Shown: piece after piece, positions 27,174-36,607 of the stretch
How positions within the stretch are numbered: the stretch's first letter is position 1
How the letters are laid out: every line of letters begins with the position of its first letter
NCBI GenBank assembly: GCA_030067835.1
Contig: CP092441.1
Span: 1,674,001 to 1,738,000, forward strand
Direction of reading: 5' to 3'
Source of the DNA: Chakrabartyella piscis
Lineage (GTDB): Bacteria > Bacillota > Clostridia > Lachnospirales > Anaerotignaceae
Length of the DNA: 64,000 nt
Translations under genes and position numbers: made by a program
The notes under the pieces: model-generated
The model's input: only the letters and a program-made list of their open reading frames with translations
Database searches by the model: none
Told to the model about the DNA's origin: nothing

Positions 27174-27896
27174 ATGGGAATTTATGATAAACAAAGCATT
27201 GGTGCATGGGTCAGTGCAGATCCATATGTAGGTCGTGGTATTGTCATTGGTAAAGCAGAAGATGGCAAAAAAGCAGTATTTGGTTATTTCATTATGGGAC
27301 GTAGTGAAAATAGTAGAAATCGTGTGTTTGTGGAAAAAGAAAATGACGAAGTGATGATTTATCCTCATGATGAATCCAAAGTGGAAGATCCATCCCTCAT
27401 TATCTATTCTCCAATCAAAAAACACGAAAACAAATTGATTGTAACAAATGGCGATCAAACAGATACCATTTATAATTTCATCAAAGAAGGTAAATCCTTT
27501 GAAGATGCCCTTGACACAAGAGAATTTGAACCAGATGCACCAAATCTCACACCAAGAATCAGCGGTATGTTGACATTTGGCGAATCTGATTTTACATATA
27601 AAATGAGTATCCTCAAAAGTGCTGATGCTGAAGGCACTGCTTGCAATAGATACACATATTCCTATCCATCTGTAAATGGTTTGGGACATTTCATTCACAC
27701 ATATGCTTGGAACGCAGATCCACTTCCAACCTTCCAAGGAGAACCCAAAAGAGTGGCTATGGTAGCTGATATTGATGCATTCACCGCTGATATTTGGGAA
27801 AACCTCAATGCAGAAAACAAAATTTCTCTTTACGTAAGATATGTAGACTTGGAAACAGGTGCTGTGGAAAACCGTATGATCAACAAGAACCAATAA
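27174..27896 (+). CDS. purO: IMP cyclohydrolase, PurO-like
   Basis: A 240-residue protein of the PurO/IMP_cyclohyd family, first described in archaea, which closes the ring of FAICAR to give IMP. Family features include the N-terminal GIYDKQSIGAWVSADPYVGRGIVIG, YFIMGRSENSRNRVF, and the later NGLGHFIHTYAWN. It is unrelated to the N-terminal domain of PurH. Together with the stand-alone transformylase at 29366 it replaces PurH. The ATG at 27174 is preferred because the product then begins like family members and AGAAGGG lies upstream; 27165 is a possible alternative. The ATP- or fold-level mechanism cannot be read from the sequence. Confidence 0.85.
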   Translation: MGIYDKQSIGAWVSADPYVGRGIVIGKAEDGKKAVFGYFIMGRSENSRNRVFVEKENDEVMIYPHDESKVEDPSLIIYSPIKKHENKLIVTNGDQTDTIYNFIKEGKSFEDALDTREFEPDAPNLTPRISGMLTFGESDFTYKMSILKSADAEGTACNRYTYSYPSVNGLGHFIHTYAWNADPLPTFQGEPKRVAMVADIDAFTADIWENLNAENKISLYVRYVDLETGAVENRMINKNQ

Positions 27897-27908
27897 GGAG
27901 GATGTCCT

Positions 27909-29342
27909 ATGAGTCAAAAAGATATTTATATTTCCCCGTTTTCAACTAGATATTCCAGCAAAGAAATGCAAGGGATTTTCTCTGAAAGTTTCAAATTCAA
28001 AACTTGGAGAAAACTTTGGATTGCACTTGCAAAAGCTGAAAAAGAATTGGGTCTTGATATTACAGATGAACAAATTGCAGAACTGGAAGCATTCAAAGAT
28101 GATATCAACTTCGAAGTCGCTGAAGAAAGAGAACGCATTGTACGCCATGACGTTATGAGCCATGTATATGCATATGGACAACAATGCCCAAATGCAGAAC
28201 CTATCATCCACTTGGGTGCAACTTCTTGTTATGTAGGTGACAATACTGATGTTGTCATCATGAAAGAAGCATCTGAAATCATGTTGCAAAAAGCAGCACA
28301 AGTTGTAAAAAACCTTTCTGAATTTGCAAAAGAATATAAAGAACTTCCATGTCTTGGATATACACATTTGCAACCAGCACAGCTGACAACAGTGGGTAAA
28401 CGTGCAACACTTTGGATTTATGAATTGGTGCAAGATATGGAAGAATTGGAACACAGAATGGAAAAACTCCTTATGCTTGGTTCCAAAGGTACAACAGGCA
28501 CACAAGCAAGTTTTGTGGAATTGTTTGAAGGCGATAGTGCCAAAATCAAAAAAATGGAAGAAATGATTGCAGCAGATATGGGCTTTGATGGTGTGGTTCC
28601 TGTTTCTGGTCAAACATACTCCAGAAAAGTGGATGCATATTTCTTGGCAGTGCTTTCTGGCTTTGCACAAAGTGCTTACAAATTCTCCAACGATATGCGT
28701 TTGTTGCAATCCTTTGAAGAAATGGAAGAACCTTTTGAAAAAAATCAAATTGGTTCCTCTGCAATGCCATATAAGAGAAATCCTATGAGAAGTGAGCGTA
28801 TTTCTGCTTTGGCTAGATACGTAATTGTAGATTCCTTGAACCCTGCTTTGACAGCTGGTACACAATGGTTTGAAAGAACATTGGATGACTCTGCAAACAA
28901 ACGTATTTCCGTTGCAGAAGCATTCTTGGCTGTGGATGCAATCCTCAATATTTATATGAATGTAACTGCTGGTTTGGTGGTTTATGATAAAGTTGTCACA
29001 CGTCGTGTTATGGAAAAATTGCCTTTCATGGCAACAGAAAATATCATGATGAAATCTGTAAAAAAAGGTGGCAACAGACAAGAATTGCATGAAGGTTTGC
29101 GTACACATTCCCACGCTGCTGCTGCAAAAGTGAAATTGGAAGGTGGCGTAAACGATTTAATTGAAAGAATCGCTGCTGATCCTGCATTCCCACTCACTTT
29201 GGAAGAAATCGAAGCAGAACTCAATCCATCCCTTTATATTGGTAGAAGTGCAGAACAAGTGGATGAATTCATTGCAGAAATTGCAGAACCTATCGTTGCA
29301 AGATGTTACAAAGGCAATGTAGAATCAGAACTCAAAGTTTGA
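27909..29342 (+). CDS. purB: Adenylosuccinate lyase
   Basis: A 477-residue fumarase-superfamily lyase acting twice: SAICAR to AICAR, and adenylosuccinate to AMP. The signature loop GSSAMPYKRNPMRSERI is near residue 281. Catalytic His-containing segments are present in RHDVMSHVYAYG and YTHLQPAQLTTVGKRA, and the TSCYVGDNTD substrate loop is intact. The length matches the longer group that includes the human type. AAGGAGG precedes the ATG, 12 nt after purO. It is placed in the operon between the two enzymes that replace PurH. Confidence 0.95.
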   Translation: MSQKDIYISPFSTRYSSKEMQGIFSESFKFKTWRKLWIALAKAEKELGLDITDEQIAELEAFKDDINFEVAEERERIVRHDVMSHVYAYGQQCPNAEPIIHLGATSCYVGDNTDVVIMKEASEIMLQKAAQVVKNLSEFAKEYKELPCLGYTHLQPAQLTTVGKRATLWIYELVQDMEELEHRMEKLLMLGSKGTTGTQASFVELFEGDSAKIKKMEEMIAADMGFDGVVPVSGQTYSRKVDAYFLAVLSGFAQSAYKFSNDMRLLQSFEEMEEPFEKNQIGSSAMPYKRNPMRSERISALARYVIVDSLNPALTAGTQWFERTLDDSANKRISVAEAFLAVDAILNIYMNVTAGLVVYDKVVTRRVMEKLPFMATENIMMKSVKKGGNRQELHEGLRTHSHAAAAKVKLEGGVNDLIERIAADPAFPLTLEEIEAELNPSLYIGRSAEQVDEFIAEIAEPIVARCYKGNVESELKV

Positions 29343-29365
29343 TATCCTAAGGAGGATTTTATAAA

Positions 29366-30550
29366 ATGAATGAATTGGAATTGAAATATGGTTGTAACCC
29401 TAACCAAAAACCAGCTCGTATTTTTATGGCAAATGGTGCTGATTTTCCACTTGAAATTTTGAGTGGTAAACCTGGTTTCATCAACTTTTTGGATGCTTTC
29501 AATAGCTGGCAATTGGTCAAAGAATTGAAAGAAGCTTTGGGTATGCCTGCTGCAACATCTTTCAAACACGTAAGTCCTACATCTGCTGCTGTTGGAACAC
29601 CAATGAGCGATGATTTGAAAAAAGCTTGTTTTGTGGATGATATTGAAGGTTTGGACGAATCTCCAATTGCTTTGGCTTATGCTCGTGCTAGAGGTACTGA
29701 TAGAATGTGTTCTTTCGGTGACTGGATTGCTCTTAGTGATACATGTGATGCTGTTGCTGCATCTATCATCAAAAGAGAAGTATCAGATGGTATCATTGCT
29801 CCTGATTATACACCAGAAGCATTGGAAATCCTCAAAACAAAACGTAATGGCAATTATAATATCGTAAAAATTGACCCTAACTATGTACCAGAAGTACAAG
29901 AGTTGAAACAAGTTTATGGTATTACATTTGAACAAGGTAGAAACAACTATAAAATTGATGCTTCCCTTTTGGAAAACTTGCCAACAACAAACAAAAACCT
30001 TTCAGAAGAAGCAAAAAGAGACTTGGTAATCGCTCTTATCACTTTGAAATACACACAATCCAACTCTGTTTGTTTCGTAAAAGATGGACAAGCAATTGGT
30101 GTTGGTGCTGGTCAACAATCCAGAATCCACTGTACACGTTTGGCTGGTAGCAAAGCAGATGTTTGGCATTTGCGTCAAAATCCAAAGGTTTTGAACTTGC
30201 CATTTTTGCCAACTGTTGGTAGACCTGATAGAGATAACACAATTGATGTATATATTTCTGATGAATATGAAGATGTTTTGGCTGATGGCGTTTGGGAAAC
30301 ATTGTTCTCCACAAAACCAGAACCTTTCACAAGAGAAGAACAAAAAGCATATCTTGCAACACTTTCTGGTGTTTCTGTAGGTAGTGATGCATTCTTCCCG
30401 TTTGGTGATAACATTGAACGTGCTAAGAAAAGTGGCGTTTCCTATATTGTACAACCAGGTGGCTCCATTCGTGATGACAATGTTATTGCAACTTGTGATA
30501 AATATGACATTGCAATGGCATTCACTGGTATGCGTTTGTTCCATCACTAA
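29366..30550 (+). CDS. AICAR formyltransferase, stand-alone
   Basis: A 394-residue protein homologous to the C-terminal AICAR transformylase half of PurH, with no cyclohydrolase domain. It starts at the domain boundary: ELKYGCNPNQKPARIFM. VSPTSAAVGTP, DRMCSFGDWIALSD, and the late QSNSVCFVKDGQAIGVGAGQQSRIHC contain the family's Lys/His substrate residues. The last stretch FPFGDNIERAKKSGVSYIVQPGGS.RDD is also intact. It uses 10-formyl-tetrahydrofolate to make FAICAR. PurO upstream would then complete the pathway. AAGGAGG precedes the ATG. Confidence 0.92.
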   Translation: MNELELKYGCNPNQKPARIFMANGADFPLEILSGKPGFINFLDAFNSWQLVKELKEALGMPAATSFKHVSPTSAAVGTPMSDDLKKACFVDDIEGLDESPIALAYARARGTDRMCSFGDWIALSDTCDAVAASIIKREVSDGIIAPDYTPEALEILKTKRNGNYNIVKIDPNYVPEVQELKQVYGITFEQGRNNYKIDASLLENLPTTNKNLSEEAKRDLVIALITLKYTQSNSVCFVKDGQAIGVGAGQQSRIHCTRLAGSKADVWHLRQNPKVLNLPFLPTVGRPDRDNTIDVYISDEYEDVLADGVWETLFSTKPEPFTREEQKAYLATLSGVSVGSDAFFPFGDNIERAKKSGVSYIVQPGGSIRDDNVIATCDKYDIAMAFTGMRLFHH

Positions 30551-30585
30551 GAACTGTTTCATACCAATTGAGGTGAATTGATATC

Positions 30586-31524
30586 ATGAATATGATACGA
30601 AAAATAACAATTATGATAACCTGTATGGTGATTTCATTTGTTATCCTAACTGGTTGTCAAACTGTAGTACCTGTGGAGGAATCTGAAGTAGCAGAAACCT
30701 CTACAAGTACAGTCATTAAAGAGCCAGAAGGGTATACAGAAGTTGTCGAAGAAGTTCCTATTAAGGTTGATACAACAGAAACCATTGCAACTGAAAAAAG
30801 AAGCACTGACTTGATACCTGATATGGGTATTGATACAGATGATTTTTATAAAATTGTGGTTTCCAATGACAAAGAACGTGGTATCAAACGTACATTCTTG
30901 CGTTTTGAAAAATATAATCATGAGTTGTATTTTGAAATTCCAATCATCACAGATGAAACAGATGGTTATCAAAAAATTAATGACTTTTTCAATGATTTAC
31001 AAGAAGATTTCTTTGCAGAACAAGCCACTGAACATAGCAGTCTATGGACTATTTTGCAAGATATGGAACAACGTTTGCAACGAGAAGAAACCTTGGAAGT
31101 GGCATTCTGTGATATAAACAATGCAATCATTGTGATGGATACACCAAATATCTATGGAGTTTCCATATCCTATGAAGGATTCTTTGGTGGCACAGTAGGT
31201 TATGGTATGCAAACATATTATTTTGATCCACAAACTGGAAATCCACTGAATCTATTGGATGTTGTGGAAGAAACAGAAGCGGAACTCAAAGAAATGGTGA
31301 TTGCAGAATTGGAACAAATAGACATTCCATCTGGTGAAATCTATTGGGATGATGTTGCCACACTTTCTGTTGCAGAATTTGATTTTATGTTAGAAAATGA
31401 TGAAGTTTCCATTTATTTTGACAAATATGAAATTGCAGCAGGGGTATATGGTGGTGTTTCCATTACAATTCCAGCACATTTGAAAGCAGCGTATATGCAA
31501 GAAAGCATGGAGGATTTGACATGA
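30586..31524 (+). CDS. Lipoprotein with DUF3298/RsiV-like domain
   Basis: A 312-residue exported lipoprotein. The N-terminal signal (ITIMITCMVISFVILTGC) ends in a lipobox with Cys near residue 24. A Thr/Glu-rich linker follows to about residue 85. The C-terminal half resembles DUF4163/DUF3298, the extracytoplasmic module of RsiV anti-sigma factors and PdaC. It includes EGFFGGTVGYGMQTYYFDPQTGNPLNLLDV and a final YFDKYEIAAGVYGGVSITIP pattern. It is odd inside a purine operon. Its stop overlaps the purD start (ATGA), so it is translationally tied to purD. A cell-wall, glycan-binding or lysozyme-related role is a guess. Confidence 0.8.
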   Translation: MNMIRKITIMITCMVISFVILTGCQTVVPVEESEVAETSTSTVIKEPEGYTEVVEEVPIKVDTTETIATEKRSTDLIPDMGIDTDDFYKIVVSNDKERGIKRTFLRFEKYNHELYFEIPIITDETDGYQKINDFFNDLQEDFFAEQATEHSSLWTILQDMEQRLQREETLEVAFCDINNAIIVMDTPNIYGVSISYEGFFGGTVGYGMQTYYFDPQTGNPLNLLDVVEETEAELKEMVIAELEQIDIPSGEIYWDDVATLSVAEFDFMLENDEVSIYFDKYEIAAGVYGGVSITIPAHLKAAYMQESMEDLT

Positions 31525-32783
31525 AAGTTATGGTAATTGGTAGCGGTGGACGTGAACACACCATCGTGAGAAAAATCAAAGAAAACAAAGATGTAACAGA
31601 AATTTTTGTTTTACCAGGCAACGGTGGTATGGCAGAAGATGCAACTTGTGTCAACATTGGTGCAAAAGATATAGAAGGTATGGTTGCTTTTGCTGTGGAA
31701 AATCAAATTGATTTCGCTGTAGTTGCACCTGATGATCCTCTTGTTTTGGGTGCTGTAGATGCTTTGGAAAAAGTTGGTGTTCCTTGTTTTGGACCAAATG
31801 CTCGTGCAGCAATCCTGGAAGGCAGCAAAGTATTCTCCAAAAACTTGATGAAACAATACAACATTCCAACAGCAGCATATGAAATCTTTGACAATATGGA
31901 AGCAGCACTTACATACTTGGATACTGCACCAATACCAACAGTGATCAAAGCAGATGGTTTGGCACTTGGCAAAGGTGTTGTCATTGCAATGACACGGGAA
32001 GAAGCAAAGGATGCTGTCAAATCTATGATGGCAGATAAAATCTTTGGTGCAAGTGGTGATCATATTGTTGTGGAAGAATTTTTGACAGGTCCAGAAGTAT
32101 CTGTACTTGCTTTTACAGATGGTAAGACAATGATTCCTATGGTATCTTCCATGGATCACAAACGTGCTTTGGATGGAGACATGGGTCTCAATACTGGTGG
32201 TATGGGAACAATCGCTCCAAACCCATATTACACAGAAGCAATTGCAAAAGAATGTATGGAAACCATCTTTATTCCTACAATGGAAGCAATGAATCAAGAA
32301 GATAGAACCTTCAAAGGTTGCTTATACTTTGGTTTGATGTTGACTCCAAATGGTGTAAAGGTTATTGAATACAATTGTCGTTTTGGCGATCCTGAAACAC
32401 AAGTTGTGTTGCCACTTTTGGAAAGTGATTTGCTTACCATTATGCAACACATTGCAAAGGGTACATTGGCAGAAGCAGAGGTGAAATTCAGTAACAAATC
32501 TGCTTGTTGTGTCATTATGGCATCTGAAGGATATCCACAGAAATACGAAACTGGATTCCCAATCACATTGCCAGAAAACAATGAAACCATTTACATCGCT
32601 GGTGCCAAAAAAGAAGGCGATGCAATCTTAAGTGGTGGTGGTCGTGTACTCGGTGTCACAGAAGTGGCAGATACATTAGCTGAAGCCATCCAAAAATCAT
32701 ATGCAACAGTGGAAACCGTATCATTTGAAAATGCATATTACCGTAAAGATATTGGACAAAAAGCACTTGCTGCGGAGGTATAA
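31521..32783 (+). CDS. purD: Phosphoribosylamine-glycine ligase
   Basis: A 420-residue ATP-grasp enzyme making GAR. The N-terminal VMVIGSGGREHTI loop, the ATP-grasp lid (TVIKADGLALGKGVVIA, near residue 140) and the metal-binding EYNCRFGDPETQVVLP near 285 are all intact. NTGGMGTIAPNPY is also diagnostic. The start overlaps the lipoprotein stop by four bases. It ends 2 nt before the purL start. The length is normal and there are no fusions to PurM or PurN. Confidence 0.96.
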   Translation: MKVMVIGSGGREHTIVRKIKENKDVTEIFVLPGNGGMAEDATCVNIGAKDIEGMVAFAVENQIDFAVVAPDDPLVLGAVDALEKVGVPCFGPNARAAILEGSKVFSKNLMKQYNIPTAAYEIFDNMEAALTYLDTAPIPTVIKADGLALGKGVVIAMTREEAKDAVKSMMADKIFGASGDHIVVEEFLTGPEVSVLAFTDGKTMIPMVSSMDHKRALDGDMGLNTGGMGTIAPNPYYTEAIAKECMETIFIPTMEAMNQEDRTFKGCLYFGLMLTPNGVKVIEYNCRFGDPETQVVLPLLESDLLTIMQHIAKGTLAEAEVKFSNKSACCVIMASEGYPQKYETGFPITLPENNETIYIAGAKKEGDAILSGGGRVLGVTEVADTLAEAIQKSYATVETVSFENAYYRKDIGQKALAAEV

Positions 32784-32785
32784 GC

Positions 32786-35700
32786 ATGGTATTTAGAATT
32801 TATGTAGAAAAGAAAAATGGATTGACTTCAGAAGCAGATTCTTTGCGTCATGACATTGTAAACTTACTTGGTATCAAAGGTTTGACAGGACTTCGTTTGT
32901 TGAACCGTTACGATGCAGAAAACTTGGATGCAGAATTGTTTGCAGCATGTAAAACAACTGTATTCTCTGAACCACAATTAGACAACCTTTTGGATGAAGT
33001 GCCAGCTGGTGCTGATGTTGTGTTTGCTGTGGAATATCTTCCAGGTCAATTCGACCAAAGAGCAAATTCTGCTGCGGAATGTATTCAAATCATCTCCAAA
33101 CAAGAACGTCCATTGGTTCGTACTGCGAAAGTTTATCTTTTGGAAGGTAATTTGACAGCAGAAGAAGTATCTCTCATCAAGAAATATGTAATCAACCCTG
33201 TGGAGGCTCGTGAAGCATCCTTGGAACCAATTGCAACATTGGTGGCACAATATGACATTCCAACAGAAGTGGCTACTGTAGATGGTTTCTGTGGCATGGA
33301 TGAAACTGCTTTGGCTGATATCGTCAAAAACATGGGTCTTGCTATGGATTTGGATGATATCAAAACTTGTCAAGCATATTTCCAAACAGAACAACGTGAT
33401 CCAACCATCACAGAAATCAAAATGATTGATACATACTGGTCTGACCACTGTCGTCACACCACATTCCTCACAACCATTGACGATATTACATTTGAAGATG
33501 AGTTGTTGCAAGGAGCATATGCAGAATACATCAAAACAAGAGAAGCAATTGGTAGAACCAAACCCATCAACTTGATGGATATGGGTACTATCGTTGCAAA
33601 ATTCTTGAAACAAGAAGGTAAATTGACAAAACTAGATGAATCCGATGAAATCAATGCTTGTACCGTAAAAATCGATGTAAACGTTGAAGGCAAAATGGAA
33701 AAATGGTTGCTTTTGTTCAAAAATGAAACACACAACCATCCAACAGAAATCGAACCTTTTGGTGGTGCAGCAACTTGTATCGGTGGTGCTATTCGTGACC
33801 CATTGTCTGGTAGATCCTATGTATATGCTGCAATGCGTGTAACTGGTGCATCTGATCCAACTGTCCCTGTATCTGAAACCATTCCTGGTAAATTACCACA
33901 AAGAAAAATTGTGACAACTGCAGCAGCTGGTTATAGTTCCTATGGGAACCAAATTGGTTTGGCAACTGGTCAAGTAGATGAATTGTATCATCCAGGATAT
34001 GTTGCAAAACGTATGGAAATTGGTGCAGTGATTGGTGCAGCTCCAATGGAAAATGTACGTCGTGAAGTACCAGAAGATTCTGATATTGTTATCCTTTTGG
34101 GTGGTAGAACAGGTCGTGATGGTTGTGGTGGTGCAACTGGTTCTTCCAAATCCCATACAGTGGAATCTTTGGAAAGCTGTGGTGCAGAAGTCCAAAAAGG
34201 TAATGCTCCAGAAGAACGTAAATTGCAACGTCTCTTTAGAAATGCAGAAGCATCCAAACTCATCAAACGTTGTAATGACTTTGGTGCTGGTGGTGTTTCT
34301 GTTGCTATCGGTGAATTGGCTGATGGTTTGGTGATCAATTTGAATGCAGTACCTAAAAAATACGATGGTTTGGATGGTACAGAACTTGCAATCAGTGAAT
34401 CCCAAGAAAGAATGGCAGTTGTTGTAGAAAAAGATGATGTGGCTCGTTTCTGTGAATTGGCTTATGCAGAAAACTTGGAAGCAAGCGTTGTTGCAGAAGT
34501 AAAAGCAGAACCACGTCTTGTAATGCAATGGAATGGCAAAGATATTGTCAATGTTTCTCGTGCATTCTTGGATTCCAATGGTGCAGAAAAACACATTTCC
34601 ATTACTCCAGCAGCTCCAAAAGAAATTACAAAAGAAATTCCTTCTGATTTCAAAGTAGGTTATGTTGCTTTGGCAGGAGATCTCAATATCTGTTCCAAAC
34701 GTGGTTTGTCTGAACGTTTCGACTCCACAATTGGTGCTGGTACTGTTTTGATGCCATTTGGTGGTAAAACACAAAGAACACCAATTCAAGCAATGGTCAA
34801 CAAAGTGTCTGTTGAAAAACACGATACCACAACATGTTCCGTTATGGCTTGGGGTTACAATCCTTTGATTGCAGATGCAAGCCCATATCACAGTGCATAC
34901 TTGGCTGTAGTGGAATCTGTAGCAAAATTGGTTGCAACAGGTGCTAAATTTGAAGATGTATATCTTTCTTTCCAAGAATACTTTGAAAAACCTATGAAAG
35001 ATGGCAAACGTTGGGGCAAACCATTGGCTGCATTGTTGGGTGCTTTCATGGCACAAAAAGACTTGGAAATTGCAGCAATTGGTGGTAAAGATTCCATGAG
35101 TGGTAGCTTCGAAGACATCGATGTACCTCCAACATTGGTTTCCTTTGCTGTCACAACAGAAGAAATTGGTGAAATTGTGTCCAATGAATTCAAATCTGCT
35201 GGTCACAAAGTAGCTTTGCTTTTACCTGAATACGATGCTGCTGGTTTGCCAGTGGTTGCAAGCCTTAGAGCAAACTTTGAAACTGTAACAAACCTTATGA
35301 GATCAGGAAAAGTAGTTTCTGCTTATACACCAACTTTCGGTGGCGTTGCAGAAGCAATCCTCAAAATGGGTCTTGGTAACGAAATCGGTTTCTCCTATGC
35401 AGATGACATCACAGCAGAACAAATCTTTGGTTACGCTTATGGTGGCTTTGTTTTGGAAATGACAGGGGAAGTAGAAGCTGGTATCCTTTTGGGTGAAACA
35501 GCAGAAGCAAAATCTATCGTTTGTGGTGATGTTGTTGTGGATATGGCTGATTTGAGTGCTGCTTATGAAGGCAAATTGGAAGAAATCTATCCTTGCAATG
35601 ACATTCCTTCTGAAACAGCTGAAGTACCTACTTTCACATACAACGCAACTGAAACCTATAAAGCTAGCACAAGTTTTGCAAAACCTAAAGTTTTGATTCC

Positions 35701-36478
35701 AGTATTCCCTGGTACAAACTGTGAGTTTGACTCTGCAAAAGCAGTAGAAGCAGCTGGTGCAAAGGCAGAAATCTTTGTCATCAACAACTTGTCTGCATCT
35801 GGTATTGCAGATTCCATTTCTCGTTTTGCAAAAGATGTGGAGCAGTCTCAAATGATCTTTATTCCAGGTGGTTTCTCTGGTGGTGACGAACCTGATGGTT
35901 CTGGTAAATTCATCACAGCATTCTTTAGAAATCCAGAAATCAAAGATGTGGTAACCAACCTTTTGGAAGAAAAAGATGGTTTGATGTGTGGTATTTGTAA
36001 CGGGTTCCAAGCACTCATCAAATTGGGTCTTGTGCCATTTGGTAAGATTATGGATACAGATGAAACTTGCCCAACATTGTCTTACAATACAATTCATCGT
36101 CATCAATCCAAATTGGTGCAAACACGTGTGGCTTCCAATAAGTCACCTTGGTTGATGAATGTATCTGCTGGCGATGTGTTTACAGTGCCTATTTCCCACG
36201 GGGAAGGTCGTTTGCTTGCAGATGACAAGCTGATTCAGGAATTGGTAGCAAAAGGTCAAATTTTGACACAATATGTGGATGCAAATGGTTTGCCAACAAA
36301 TGACATTCAGTTCAATCCAAATGGTTCATCATGTGCCATCGAAGGTTTGATTTCTCCTGATGGTCGTGTCATTGGTAAAATGGGTCATTCTGAACGTATT
36401 GGTTCTGGTTTGTATCAAAATGTAGAAGGCAAATATGATATGGGTCTCTTTGCTTCTGCAGTAAAATATTTCAAATAA
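32786..36478 (+). CDS. purL: FGAM synthase, large single-chain type
   Basis: A 1230-residue formylglycinamidine ribonucleotide synthase containing both synthetase and glutaminase parts, so no purS or purQ is needed. The ATP/FGAR domain carries DTYWSDHCRHTTF near residue 215, ETHNHPTEIEPFGGAATCIGG near 315, and NDFGAGGVSVAIGEL. The C-terminal class I amidotransferase domain begins at VLIPVFPGTNCEFD, with the nucleophile Cys in GICNGFQALI (about 1070) and His/Glu in SHGEGRL (about 1137). Purine operons of many Firmicutes use the split PurS/Q/L form, so the fused form is notable. Last gene before the operon's terminator. Confidence 0.95.
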   Translation: MVFRIYVEKKNGLTSEADSLRHDIVNLLGIKGLTGLRLLNRYDAENLDAELFAACKTTVFSEPQLDNLLDEVPAGADVVFAVEYLPGQFDQRANSAAECIQIISKQERPLVRTAKVYLLEGNLTAEEVSLIKKYVINPVEAREASLEPIATLVAQYDIPTEVATVDGFCGMDETALADIVKNMGLAMDLDDIKTCQAYFQTEQRDPTITEIKMIDTYWSDHCRHTTFLTTIDDITFEDELLQGAYAEYIKTREAIGRTKPINLMDMGTIVAKFLKQEGKLTKLDESDEINACTVKIDVNVEGKMEKWLLLFKNETHNHPTEIEPFGGAATCIGGAIRDPLSGRSYVYAAMRVTGASDPTVPVSETIPGKLPQRKIVTTAAAGYSSYGNQIGLATGQVDELYHPGYVAKRMEIGAVIGAAPMENVRREVPEDSDIVILLGGRTGRDGCGGATGSSKSHTVESLESCGAEVQKGNAPEERKLQRLFRNAEASKLIKRCNDFGAGGVSVAIGELADGLVINLNAVPKKYDGLDGTELAISESQERMAVVVEKDDVARFCELAYAENLEASVVAEVKAEPRLVMQWNGKDIVNVSRAFLDSNGAEKHISITPAAPKEITKEIPSDFKVGYVALAGDLNICSKRGLSERFDSTIGAGTVLMPFGGKTQRTPIQAMVNKVSVEKHDTTTCSVMAWGYNPLIADASPYHSAYLAVVESVAKLVATGAKFEDVYLSFQEYFEKPMKDGKRWGKPLAALLGAFMAQKDLEIAAIGGKDSMSGSFEDIDVPPTLVSFAVTTEEIGEIVSNEFKSAGHKVALLLPEYDAAGLPVVASLRANFETVTNLMRSGKVVSAYTPTFGGVAEAILKMGLGNEIGFSYADDITAEQIFGYAYGGFVLEMTGEVEAGILLGETAEAKSIVCGDVVVDMADLSAAYEGKLEEIYPCNDIPSETAEVPTFTYNATETYKASTSFAKPKVLIPVFPGTNCEFDSAKAVEAAGAKAEIFVINNLSASGIADSISRFAKDVEQSQMIFIPGGFSGGDEPDGSGKFITAFFRNPEIKDVVTNLLEEKDGLMCGICNGFQALIKLGLVPFGKIMDTDETCPTLSYNTIHRHQSKLVQTRVASNKSPWLMNVSAGDVFTVPISHGEGRLLADDKLIQELVAKGQILTQYVDANGLPTNDIQFNPNGSSCAIEGLISPDGRVIGKMGHSERIGSGLYQNVEGKYDMGLFASAVKYFK

Positions 36479-36497
36479 GATAGAAAACATCAATATT

Positions 36498-36540
36498 AAG
36501 GCGAATTATTTGGGGAAATCCCAGTAATTCGCCTTTTCTT
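36498..36540 (+). terminator. Intrinsic terminator of the purine operon
   Basis: AAGGCGAATTA (36498-36508) pairs with TAATTCGCCTT (36525-36535), followed by TTCTTT. It lies 20 nt past the purL stop. Confidence 0.85.
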
Positions 36541-36572
36541 TGCGCTTTTTTCAAAGAAATCCATAAAAAACC

Positions 36573-36601
36573 TTTAAAATCCAATGAAATCATGATATAA
36601 T
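36573..36601 (+). promoter_or_regulatory. Promoter of asp23-fakA
   Basis: A consensus extended -10 box (TGATATAAT, 36593-36601) with a weak TTTAAA -35 element 17 nt upstream (36573-36578). This places the start of transcription near 36608, giving a leader of about 200 nt. Confidence 0.65.
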
Positions 36602-36607
36602 GTGTTG

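Noticed and set aside
27942..29114. A 390-codon open frame on the - strand opposite purB
   Set aside because: Same kind of shadow. No ribosome site or recognisable motif, and purB is intact on the other strand.
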